A DNA stretch of 34,751 nt from a virus: the IMG/VR virus record IMGVR_UViG_3300010370_000116, positions 1-34,751 of that record; one strand, 5' to 3'. Both the position numbers and the translations under genes were made by a program. Positions 1 through 5,329 of this stretch are shown here, in pieces (the first letter of the stretch is position 1; each line of letters starts with the position of its first letter). Under the pieces are notes generated by a model. The model saw nothing but the letters and a program-made list of their open reading frames with translations, was not told where the DNA came from and made no database searches.

Positions 1-171
1 AAGGCATGTGTAGAGTTCTGCAGTGATGACGAAACCCCTTGGGCTAAGTTTGTTCGTTGTATGACTGATGGGCAGATTGGTCGTCATTTGGTGCAGACTC
101 GTGATGGAGTTCGTTGGGATGATGAAGCAATCAATGAGGAGGAAATGATTGAGATGATGCAAGAGCTCTGA
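1..171 (+). CDS. 3' end of an unrecognised gene (partial)
   Basis: The first base is already inside an open frame that ends in TGA at 169-171, giving the last 56 residues of a protein whose start lies outside the window. The tail is acidic and helix-like (ends in EEEMIEMMQEL) and contains two Cys residues. I do not recognise the family. GC content is close to one half here (28 and 30 of 60 in the first two 60-base blocks), clearly higher than the AT-rich genes after position 660. Codon use is free of the A/T-ending bias seen further on. Coding is supported by the open frame and by the next gene following on the same strand. Confidence 0.55.
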   Translation, partial: KACVEFCSDDETPWAKFVRCMTDGQIGRHLVQTRDGVRWDDEAINEEEMIEMMQEL

Positions 172-214
172 ACCATTCGTCTATTCTAACTGTTCACCAC
201 TAACTAACAACATC

Positions 215-439
215 ATGACCAACATCAACATCGCAAAGGCAAGCAAACTGGATCTCCTGGTTGCTGATGTTCAGGGGCAGATTAAGTACACTGTGCTCAA
301 GCCTTCGCGTCGCGGTGTGAAAGCACTCACAGGTCAGCGAGCTTGGGCGAATGCTGCTCCTAAGGGCTCATTCATGCATGGAGCGATTGAGGAGGCAGCT
401 GCAGTCACCAAGAATAACAAGTGCTCCAAGGCCTGCTGA
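215..439 (+). CDS. Hypothetical small basic protein, 74 aa
   Basis: An ATG at 215 opens a 74-codon frame ending in TGA at 437-439. The protein is basic in its middle (KPSRRGVKALTGQR, about residues 29-42) and ends in a short Cys-containing tail (KCSKAC). It has no signal peptide or membrane segment. There is no clear Shine-Dalgarno: the leader is a run of ACTAACTAACAACATC, as in some weakly initiated phage early genes. Frames overlapping it on the other strand and in +3 are compositional shadows. I do not recognise the family; it could be a small early host-takeover or DNA-associated protein, but that is only a guess from size and charge. Confidence 0.5.
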   Translation: MTNINIAKASKLDLLVADVQGQIKYTVLKPSRRGVKALTGQRAWANAAPKGSFMHGAIEEAAAVTKNNKCSKAC

Positions 440-553
440 GGGCTTATGTGTCCCCTCTGAGGCTTATGAGCACTTGGAGGGGGACACGAATACAGGGGAG
501 AACGAGCAACGAACACGACAAGATAACGAGCAGCGATTCTCGTGAGGCTTATG
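437..553 (+). repeat. Three short direct copies of TGAGG(G)CTTATG
   Basis: TGAGGGCTTATG lies at 437-448 (overlapping the stop codon of the 74-aa gene), and TGAGGCTTATG recurs at 458-468 and 543-553. Between the last two, a second pair is visible: AACGAGCAACGA at 501-512 and AACGAGCAGCGA at 525-536. The copies are in a non-coding, relatively GC-rich stretch. Their role is unknown. Confidence 0.5.
448..487 (+). other. Inverted repeat / possible hairpin after the 74-aa gene
   Basis: GTGTCCCC at 448-455 is perfectly complementary to GGGGACAC at 480-487, with a 24-base loop that contains the second direct-repeat copy. A further TC/GA pair is possible across a bulged G. No T-run follows, so this is not a standard intrinsic terminator. 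It may be a processing or RNA-stability hairpin, or a protein-binding site. Confidence 0.4.
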
Positions 554-700
554 ACAGTTTGAGCAGTTGTTTGGCGGGGCGTTTGTGTTAGCGCGGGGCG
601 CGGTGGCCCCCTAAAAGAAAAAACGCTCACTACCCTAATCTATAACGACCCCAAAAAGCGCTCATAAAGCTTCATCCATCTCAAAATTTTTTTTGCCGGC

Positions 701-708
701 CATAAATA
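701..708 (+). promoter_or_regulatory. T4-type late promoter box CATAAATA
   Basis: CATAAATA lies 19 bases before the ATG at 728 and is one base from the T4 late consensus TATAAATA. It marks the start of the AT-rich accessory cassette. The 440-700 stretch before it holds only the repeats and a T-run at 687-694, with no convincing gene. Confidence 0.55.
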
Positions 709-727
709 CTTTTTTAAGTCTTTTCAG

Positions 728-1315
728 ATGTTTTATAAGAAACTTGATATTGATGACTTTCAAAAAATACAAGATAAAATTGTTCCTTATGTGATGGATT
801 TTGTAACTGCAGACATTAAGGCTGCAGAAGAAAAATATTCGGAACAAGTGTTTTTTAATTTTGTATTTGATGATGACTTAGAAAAATTTAAGAGAGATAT
901 ACCAGAGTTATTTGAATGCATTCGGAGAGAACTTGGAAGTGAAATTATTTTAATGTCTTTCATCTATGTAACGGGTCCAAGTCAGATTCCAATACACACA
1001 GATTCGGATAATGCACTTGAGAGAAGGACAAGATTAAATTGGCCTATTCTAAATGGTGAAAGTGCAGCAACAATATTCTATGAAAAAAACAGTGAGGATA
1101 TTCCATGGGTAATGCACTCATATAAATCGGGAATATCTGGACGTGGATTTGATCCTGATCATTGTCATGAGGTTGATAGATATATCTTAGATGTACCGAC
1201 ATTAATGAATGTCAAGCAAATTCATGGAATTGAAATATTAGAGAATAAATTTCCAAGAGTTTTACTTACGATGAGAATGTCAAATGAAGAAGAAGTTTAC
1301 CAAAAACATTTTTAA
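728..1315 (+). CDS. Putative 2OG-Fe(II) oxygenase, 195 aa
   Basis: The protein carries the pattern of a 2-oxoglutarate/Fe(II) dioxygenase with a double-stranded beta-helix. HTD gives the metal-binding His90 and Asp92, followed by RLNWPILN (102-109) and an ATIFYE strand (114-119). The distal metal ligand is probably His166 (QIHGIE). Arg177 (FPRVLL), 11 residues later, is at the position of the 2-oxoglutarate-binding Arg. Such enzymes hydroxylate proteins, nucleic acids or small molecules; the substrate here is unknown. Cyanophages commonly carry several members. It is followed after 5 bases by the next gene, so the two are probably co-transcribed from the CATAAATA box at 701. There is no clear Shine-Dalgarno. 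The fold call is from motif reading only. Confidence 0.7.
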   Translation: MFYKKLDIDDFQKIQDKIVPYVMDFVTADIKAAEEKYSEQVFFNFVFDDDLEKFKRDIPELFECIRRELGSEIILMSFIYVTGPSQIPIHTDSDNALERRTRLNWPILNGESAATIFYEKNSEDIPWVMHSYKSGISGRGFDPDHCHEVDRYILDVPTLMNVKQIHGIEILENKFPRVLLTMRMSNEEEVYQKHF

Positions 1316-1320
1316 TTAAA

Positions 1321-2442
1321 ATGGAAATCAAGACCTTATCCTTTGCACCGGGCATACCTTTCAACGACACATTTGAAAGTTTTTGTGACAAGTATAGACT
1401 AGATGAAGATATTGAGTGTTATCAATTATTCTTCTGTCCTTGGGGCAATGGGACTTCTTTTGAAGACTTGGATAAAATTAATTTTAAAAGTAGAGTAGTG
1501 ATTTTAAACATCATTGACTCTATTATTGATAAGTTTGATAATACTGCGATTAAAGAACTTAAGGATTTTTGTAGAAGACATCCAGAACACAATTTTATAG
1601 TCTCATCTCCTCACTTTAATATTAAAAGAGAACTGAGTGTTCCAAATTTGTATTTGGATGAGATTATGCCTACAATGCTTACAGAACCTTTTAGGCGTTG
1701 TGAGAAGAAAGAGATATCAAATAAATTTGTTTCCTTTAGTAATAGTACAAAATTACACCGAGTATTAACAATCTCTTATCTCCTATCAAAAGACTATGGT
1801 AAGAACGGAGATTTTACATTTAACTTTGAACATGAATTAATTTCACAGCCTCAGGTTTATAAGAATCTAGGTGTCATGTCAGATGAATTAAAGGCGAGTT
1901 TTGCAAAAGGACATGAGTTATTCAAAAATAAAGACTTTAATCGTTTAGAGATTGAACCAATACAAGATAAAGATCTTAGTCCAGCAAAAAATTATAATGA
2001 AATACTTTCATTTGTTTATGAAAATTATGCGATAGAAATTGTAACTGGTACGATGTTCTTTGAGAAATCACCAGTTCTCAGTGAAAAAGAAATGCAATCT
2101 GTTTACTCAAAGAATTTTCCAATCTTCTTAAATGGAGTTGGAATGGCAAAGGAGATGAAAAAATTCTTTGATATTGATTTGTTTGAAGATATTATTGATC
2201 ATAGTTATGACGGAATTGAAAATCACTTTGAAAGACTTGCGGCTGCGATTGATCGCAATGAAAAACTCTTGAATGGTTCTATGAATATTCAAGAACTATG
2301 GTTTGACAACAGACATAGATTTGATTATAATTGCGATAAGATACAATCCATGTTATTTGATGGAAGTTATCAAAAAGTGTTTAATTTTAAAAAAATTCGC
2401 CAAGCACTTACACATTTTAATGTTACACTCAATCTACGTTAA
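1321..2442 (+). CDS. Putative glycosyltransferase with family-10-like C-terminus, 373 aa
   Basis: The C-terminal part resembles the nucleotide-sugar-binding half of family 10 (fucosyltransferase-like) GT-B enzymes. An LSEKEMQSVYSKNFPIFLNG stretch (about 253-272) sits where those enzymes have T-E-K-x-x-x-A...P-[FVI]-x-x-G. It is followed by a D-H-S-Y-D-G-I-E-N...R-L block (293-306), similar to the common [DE]-x-S-Y-D-x-I-x-x...R motif. The N-terminal half (1-130) is an unrecognised alpha/beta region and FVSFSNSTKLHR (136-147) starts the second half. The gene lies 5 bases after the putative oxygenase and upstream of a second glycosyltransferase-like gene, which supports a surface-glycan role. 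The family assignment is tentative; no activity can be claimed. Confidence 0.45.
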   Translation: MEIKTLSFAPGIPFNDTFESFCDKYRLDEDIECYQLFFCPWGNGTSFEDLDKINFKSRVVILNIIDSIIDKFDNTAIKELKDFCRRHPEHNFIVSSPHFNIKRELSVPNLYLDEIMPTMLTEPFRRCEKKEISNKFVSFSNSTKLHRVLTISYLLSKDYGKNGDFTFNFEHELISQPQVYKNLGVMSDELKASFAKGHELFKNKDFNRLEIEPIQDKDLSPAKNYNEILSFVYENYAIEIVTGTMFFEKSPVLSEKEMQSVYSKNFPIFLNGVGMAKEMKKFFDIDLFEDIIDHSYDGIENHFERLAAAIDRNEKLLNGSMNIQELWFDNRHRFDYNCDKIQSMLFDGSYQKVFNFKKIRQALTHFNVTLNLR

Positions 2443-2449
2443 TGTAACA
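2421..2449 (+). other. Weak inverted repeat across the stop codon
   Basis: TGTTACA at 2421-2427 can pair with TGTAACA at 2443-2449 around a 15-base loop that includes the stop codon of the preceding gene. It is AT-rich and has no T-run, so it is at best a weak transcript-end or processing structure. Confidence 0.25.
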
Positions 2450-2473
2450 GATAATAATTAAAAATCATATATA

Positions 2474-2650
2474 ATGTTTGAAATGAGTGCAAAAGAATAT
2501 ATGGAACTCAAGTTAGATTATCAAGAAAAAGACTTACTAATTGATTGTCTTCAACACCGATTAGATACTGATAAAATTTTAGTGATCAATGATTCTCTCA
2601 AAAATGAGATTGAAGATTTGTTAGCTAAAGTTGAAGAAGAGTGCATTTAA
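2474..2650 (+). CDS. Hypothetical 58-aa helical protein
   Basis: An ATG at 2474 opens a 58-codon frame ending in TAA at 2648-2650. The predicted protein (beginning MFEMSAKEYMELKLDYQEK) is rich in Glu, Lys and Leu, with heptad-like spacing in DSLKNEIEDLLAKVEEE (40-56), so it is probably a helical or coiled-coil protein. A second ATG in frame at 2483 could be the real start; neither has a clear Shine-Dalgarno. It fills the gap between the two glycosyltransferase-like genes on the same strand. I do not recognise it; small helical proteins at such places in phages are often chaperone-like or regulatory, but nothing here shows that. Confidence 0.55.
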   Translation: MFEMSAKEYMELKLDYQEKDLLIDCLQHRLDTDKILVINDSLKNEIEDLLAKVEEECI

Positions 2651-2657
2651 TTTCTCT

Positions 2658-2664
2658 CTAAATA
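2658..2664 (+). promoter_or_regulatory. Late promoter box CTAAATA, with possible extended -10 downstream
   Basis: CTAAATA follows the stop codon of the 58-aa gene by 7 bases and precedes the gene at 2729. In the same gap TGG-TAGAAT (2697-2705) resembles an extended -10 of a host sigma-70 promoter, and TTGACT lies at 2686-2691, although their mutual spacing is too short to work together. The gene may therefore have both host-type and late expression. Confidence 0.4.
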
Positions 2665-2728
2665 AACCAGAAACCATTGCATGAATTGACTTGTGGTGGT
2701 AGAATGATAACGTTGCAATTCTAATTTT

Positions 2729-3481
2729 ATGTCTAAAGGATTTACAATTAAAGCTAACGCACCCACACCAAAAAAGAACGAAGGAGATTTTGATATTGAT
2801 GCTGCTAAGGAAATGATCCGTGGCAAAAGTATCGTGTTCATGCTTCCTGGTCGTGGATGTTCATATATTTTTCTAAAGAATTTTGTTCAACTCTGTTTTG
2901 AACTTGTTCAGAACGGTGCATCTATTCAAATTTCACAGGACTATTCTTCCATGGTTAACTTTGCACGTTGCAAAGTTCTTGGAGCGAATGTTCTTCGTGG
3001 ACCAAAACAGATTCCCTGGGATGGTAAGTTGAAGTACGATTATCAACTCTGGATTGATAATGATATTGTATTCAGTAATGAAGCTTTCTATCGTCTAGTT
3101 GCAATGGATAAGGACATTGCTGCTGGTTGGTATATGACTGAAGATGGCCATACCACTTCCGTTGCTCACTGGCTTGAAGAAGATGACTTTAAGAACAATG
3201 GTGGTGTCATGAACCATGAGACTGGTGAGACGATGCAGAAGCGTCGTAAACCCTTCACAGTAGACTATACTGGTTTTGGTTGGGTTCTCATTAAACATGG
3301 TGTCTTTGAGTCTCTGGAGTACCCCTGGTTCGCTCCTAAGATGCAAGTCTTTGACTCTGGAGAAGTTCAAGATATGTGTGGCGAAGACGTTTCCTTCTGT
3401 CTTGATGCAAAAGCTGCGGGTTATGAGATTTGGTGTAATCCTCTGATCCGTGTAGGACACGAAAAGACTCGTATTATTTGA
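2729..3481 (+). CDS. GT-A-type glycosyltransferase-like protein, 250 aa
   Basis: The central YQLWIDNDIVF segment (105-115) ends a hydrophobic strand in Asp110-Asn-Asp112, the DxD-type metal/nucleotide-sugar site of GT-A glycosyltransferases. IVFMLPGRGCS (35-45) would be the first strand and loop. The acceptor side is suggested by DYTGFGWVLIKHGVF (179-193), by GEDVSFCLDAKAAGYEIW (218-235), which fits the [DE]D-x-x-[FL] motif with a potential catalytic Glu/Asp, and by His244 in VGHEKT. No membrane anchor or signal peptide is seen. Base composition and codon use (more CGT, GTT, CTC) are less AT-rich than in the preceding genes, suggesting a different history. Likely role: transfer of a sugar to a virion or host surface component (inference). 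Confidence 0.65.
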   Translation: MSKGFTIKANAPTPKKNEGDFDIDAAKEMIRGKSIVFMLPGRGCSYIFLKNFVQLCFELVQNGASIQISQDYSSMVNFARCKVLGANVLRGPKQIPWDGKLKYDYQLWIDNDIVFSNEAFYRLVAMDKDIAAGWYMTEDGHTTSVAHWLEEDDFKNNGGVMNHETGETMQKRRKPFTVDYTGFGWVLIKHGVFESLEYPWFAPKMQVFDSGEVQDMCGEDVSFCLDAKAAGYEIWCNPLIRVGHEKTRII

Positions 3482-3496
3482 TGTACGGGTCTTTAA

Positions 3497-3516
3497 GGGG
3501 GTTCTTCGGAATCCCT
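3497..3516 (+). terminator. UUCG-capped hairpin after the glycosyltransferase
   Basis: GGGGGTTC at 3497-3504 pairs with GAATCCCT at 3509-3516 (two G-U pairs) around a TTCG loop closed by C-G, the very stable tetraloop often found in T4-type terminators. It begins 15 bases after the stop codon. No T-run follows, so it may act as a processing or stability hairpin rather than as a full intrinsic terminator. Confidence 0.5.
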
Positions 3517-3587
3517 AGAGTACTTATGCTAGGCGCGTTTAAAACCGTTTCTGGCGCGAAAATAAAACCAATTGTGAGGTATTAGAA

Positions 3588-3743
3588 ATGGCAGTAAAAG
3601 CAAAAGGTGGATTAAATAAGAATACGGGTTATATGCCTGGAAAACCCAAACTGACTCGTCAGGGTCAAGGTAATGGCACTAAATATGCTGCAACGAGTCG
3701 CAATAAGGCTCGCAAACCATATCGTGGTCAAGGTAAAGGTTAA
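3588..3743 (+). CDS. Very basic 51-aa protein
   Basis: ATG at 3588 is preceded by GAGG at 3576-3579 (8-base spacing), a good ribosome-binding site. The 51-residue product begins MAVKAKGGLNKNTGYMPGKP. It holds 13 Lys/Arg and no Asp/Glu, is rich in Gly, Asn and Gln, and would be largely unfolded and strongly cationic. That would suit binding to DNA, RNA or an acidic protein partner, for example packaged in or attached to the virion, but this is inference. It has higher GC and more CGT/CGC codons than the genes after 3778. It lies alone between a UUCG hairpin and a TATAAATA box. I do not recognise a named family. Confidence 0.65.
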   Translation: MAVKAKGGLNKNTGYMPGKPKLTRQGQGNGTKYAATSRNKARKPYRGQGKG

Positions 3744-3745
3744 TT

Positions 3746-3753
3746 TATAAATA
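3746..3753 (+). promoter_or_regulatory. Exact T4 late promoter box TATAAATA
   Basis: A perfect TATAAATA begins two bases after the stop codon of the basic 51-aa gene and 32 bases before the ATG at 3778. It probably drives the small-gene group 3778-4597. Confidence 0.7.
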
Positions 3754-3777
3754 ATTTTAAATTACACTGTTTGTAAA

Positions 3778-3933
3778 ATGTCAGAAACAACCCCAAAAGT
3801 AGGACCAACTGCAGCGGATGCTCCAGAAGTAACTCCAGAAACTGCAAAGGTATTTGACTATAATGTAGCTTCAAATGCAAGAACAGTTGCCCCATCCAAA
3901 CCAAATCCAGCTTCTCCTCTAGCTGCAGGTTAA
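3778..3933 (+). CDS. Ala/Pro/Thr-rich 51-aa protein
   Basis: An ATG at 3778 opens a 51-codon frame that ends in TAA at 3931-3933, one base before the next ATG (3935). The protein is rich in Ala, Pro, Thr and Val (for example GPTAADAPEVTPETAK, about 9-24) and probably disordered. It has no membrane segment or Cys. Its place directly behind a perfect late promoter and its near-overlap with the following gene support it as real. Function not recognised. Confidence 0.6.
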   Translation: MSETTPKVGPTAADAPEVTPETAKVFDYNVASNARTVAPSKPNPASPLAAG

Positions 3934-3934
3934 T

Positions 3935-4402
3935 ATGTCTGAAAAAGAAGCATATATTCATAAGTGGATACAAGAAGTATCTAAAAGTAGACCCGAATTG
4001 GGTGGATTTGCGGTCTGCCCATATGCTTCTTCATCAAAAACTTTAATTGTAGAGACTTCAATTGATGATATTGTGCCCGAATCCGGTCATGATGTCATCA
4101 TTTTTATTGTTGAAGATTTTTGGAAAAGTTCTCATGTTCAAAAATGGGTAAATTTTTATAATGAAAAGTTTTCATACTATAAATTTTTTTCGGATCTATC
4201 CTCTAGAGACACCTTCATAGGAGGTGTAAGGACAAATAATGAGAAATATAACTTAATTTTGTGTCAATCAAAAAGAAAATTAAATTCTATTCGCAAGAAA
4301 TTAGCAGAAACAGAATATTATACCTATTGGACAGAGGATTATCTAAAGGAAATTCTTGGAGACGAATACGAATATATAGAAAAAACTACCGAAGAGGTTT
4401 AA
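3935..4402 (+). CDS. Conserved-looking hypothetical protein, 155 aa
   Basis: The frame starts one base after the previous stop, with CAGG at 3926-3929 as a short Shine-Dalgarno. The N-terminus (HKWIQEVSKSRPELGGFAVC, 9-28) leads into a strand around VIIFIVEDFW (54-63). A Cys-Pro (28-29) and a further Cys near residue 110 are the only cysteines I see. The C-terminus is acidic (DEYEYIEKTTEEV). It looks like a soluble alpha/beta protein of about 18 kDa. I recall similar proteins of this size in this part of cyanophage genomes but cannot attach a function. The next gene follows without a gap. Confidence 0.65.
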   Translation: MSEKEAYIHKWIQEVSKSRPELGGFAVCPYASSSKTLIVETSIDDIVPESGHDVIIFIVEDFWKSSHVQKWVNFYNEKFSYYKFFSDLSSRDTFIGGVRTNNEKYNLILCQSKRKLNSIRKKLAETEYYTYWTEDYLKEILGDEYEYIEKTTEEV

Positions 4403-4597
4403 ATGCAAGAACATAATCTACCACGGAGACCAAACACATCAAAAAGTGATGATTCTATTAAAGGATCTGATGGAATTGGAACAAAATACTTATCTTCAGA
4501 GGAAATAAAACTTTTGGAAGCTGCTTCTCAATTTTTACCCCCACAAATGAGAGCATTTCAGATGCAAGATATGGTAAAAAATCTTAAAAATAATTGA
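4403..4597 (+). CDS. Hypothetical 64-aa protein
   Basis: ATG at 4403 directly follows the previous TAA, and GAGG at 4394-4397 inside the upstream gene can serve as Shine-Dalgarno, so translation is probably coupled. The N-terminal half is polar and probably unfolded (PRRPNTSKSDDS, 7-18). The C-terminal half is helical (SSEEIKLLEAASQFLPPQMR, 31-50). There are no known motifs. It is the last gene of the small-gene group before a hairpin at 4603-4618. Confidence 0.6.
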   Translation: MQEHNLPRRPNTSKSDDSIKGSDGIGTKYLSSEEIKLLEAASQFLPPQMRAFQMQDMVKNLKNN

Positions 4598-4602
4598 CAT
4601 TT

Positions 4603-4618
4603 CGGGATAGCAACCCCG
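4603..4618 (+). terminator. Short GC hairpin in the 4598-4654 gap
   Basis: CGGG (4603-4606) and CCCG (4615-4618) pair around an 8-base loop, followed by TAAAAA rather than a T-run. The stem is short, so this is a weak terminator or processing hairpin at best. Confidence 0.3.
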
Positions 4619-4627
4619 TAAAAAGTT

Positions 4628-4648
4628 CTGATTTAACAAAATCAGGAG
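4628..4648 (+). promoter_or_regulatory. Hairpin that covers part of a ribosome-binding site
   Basis: CTGATTT (4628-4634) pairs perfectly with AAATCAG (4639-4645) around the four-base loop AACA. The strong Shine-Dalgarno AGGAG (4644-4648) begins inside the 3' arm, and the ATG follows at 4655. The stem could limit ribosome access or set the 5' end of a processed message. Confidence 0.45.
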
Positions 4649-4654
4649 CTAAAA

Positions 4655-4891
4655 ATGTCAAATTTACCAGTTGATAGAGACACAAATTACATGCGACAGA
4701 TGTGGGGAACCACAAAATTGGTCACAGATTATTCAAATCCTGCTAAAAGAGTGATTCAAGAGATTGTTCATGATCTCGCACCTCATCATGATTTAAAAAA
4801 ACAAACAGATCTTCATGAAAGAATTAGGAATGATGAAGATTATGATGATTGGGAGTATGGAACAGAACCAACGTATGGTAAAAAGTGGTAA
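4655..4891 (+). CDS. Hypothetical acidic-tail protein, 78 aa
   Basis: ATG at 4655 has the best Shine-Dalgarno of the region (CAGGAG, 6-base spacing), partly folded into the hairpin just upstream. The product has a His-rich middle (VHDLAPHHDLKKQTDLHERI, 38-57) and an acidic-aromatic stretch (NDEDYDDWEYG, 59-69) before a basic tail. It is hydrophilic with no membrane segment. The position immediately ahead of gp25 suggests a late gene, perhaps a small baseplate or assembly accessory, but no family is recognised. Confidence 0.65.
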   Translation: MSNLPVDRDTNYMRQMWGTTKLVTDYSNPAKRVIQEIVHDLAPHHDLKKQTDLHERIRNDEDYDDWEYGTEPTYGKKW

Positions 4892-4907
4892 AATGTCTTA
4901 TACATAG

Positions 4908-4915
4908 AATAAATA
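4908..4915 (+). promoter_or_regulatory. Late promoter box AATAAATA before gp25
   Basis: AATAAATA followed by C lies 15 bases before the gp25 ATG. It fits the cyanophage variant of the T4 late box and would drive the gp25-gp6-giant gene unit. Confidence 0.55.
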
Positions 4916-4930
4916 CACTTAGTTTGAGTA

Positions 4931-5329
4931 ATGACTAGGATTTCTCGCAAATTTAAAGACATAAGTCTCTCTTTTGTGAGGAATCCTGTAACCAATGATA
5001 TTCTCGCAATTACTGACTCTGATGCAATTAAAAAATCTGTCGTTAATCTGGTAAGAACTAGAGTTGGTGAAAGATTTTTTAACTCTTTAATAGGATCTAA
5101 AATAGAAGATTCAATGTTTGAACTTCAAACTCCAGAGATGGCTTACTCTCTTGAGTTGGATATTAGAGCTCTTCTTAAAAATTTTGAGAGGAGAATCTCT
5201 TTAACATCAGTTTTAATAACTTATCCTGATGAATCTAATGATCTTAATGTTAGAATTTCATATGACATTGTTGGTCTTCCAGTCCCCTCTCAAACTGTAG
5301 AATTCATACTACAACCTACTAGAGTCTAA
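4931..5329 (+). CDS. 25: Baseplate wedge subunit gp25
   Basis: The 132-residue protein is the GPW/gp25 family baseplate protein, close to the T4 length. The diagnostic core is visible: F-x-x-N-P-V-T-N-D-I-L (15-25), D-A-I-K-K-S-V-x-N-L-V-x-T-R-V-G-E-R (31-48), then the F-F-N-S-x-x-G-S-K-I block (49-58). In contractile tails gp25 joins the gp6-gp7 wedge core to the hub and primes sheath assembly. Its stop overlaps the gp6 start as TAATG, so the two are translationally coupled. The order gp25-gp6 is typical of cyanomyoviruses, whereas T4 itself keeps the two genes apart. Confidence 0.95.
   Translation: MTRISRKFKDISLSFVRNPVTNDILAITDSDAIKKSVVNLVRTRVGERFFNSLIGSKIEDSMFELQTPEMAYSLELDIRALLKNFERRISLTSVLITYPDESNDLNVRISYDIVGLPVPSQTVEFILQPTRV

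Noticed and set aside
351-545. 64-codon + strand frame overlapping the 74-aa gene
   Set aside because: It starts inside the better-supported gene, has no Shine-Dalgarno, and its second half only reads through the direct and inverted repeats.
334-630. 98-codon open frame on the minus strand
   Set aside because: It overlaps the 74-aa gene and the repeat region, has no promoter or ribosome-binding site on that strand, and its peptide is typical of an antisense shadow of GC-rich sequence.
681-694. Run of eight T (687-694) as an intrinsic terminator
   Set aside because: No GC-rich stem precedes it; the preceding AAAA only makes an AT palindrome.
2470-2475. TATAAT as a host-type -10 box
   Set aside because: It overlaps the ATG of the 58-aa gene, and no -35-like sequence is found 16-18 bases upstream.
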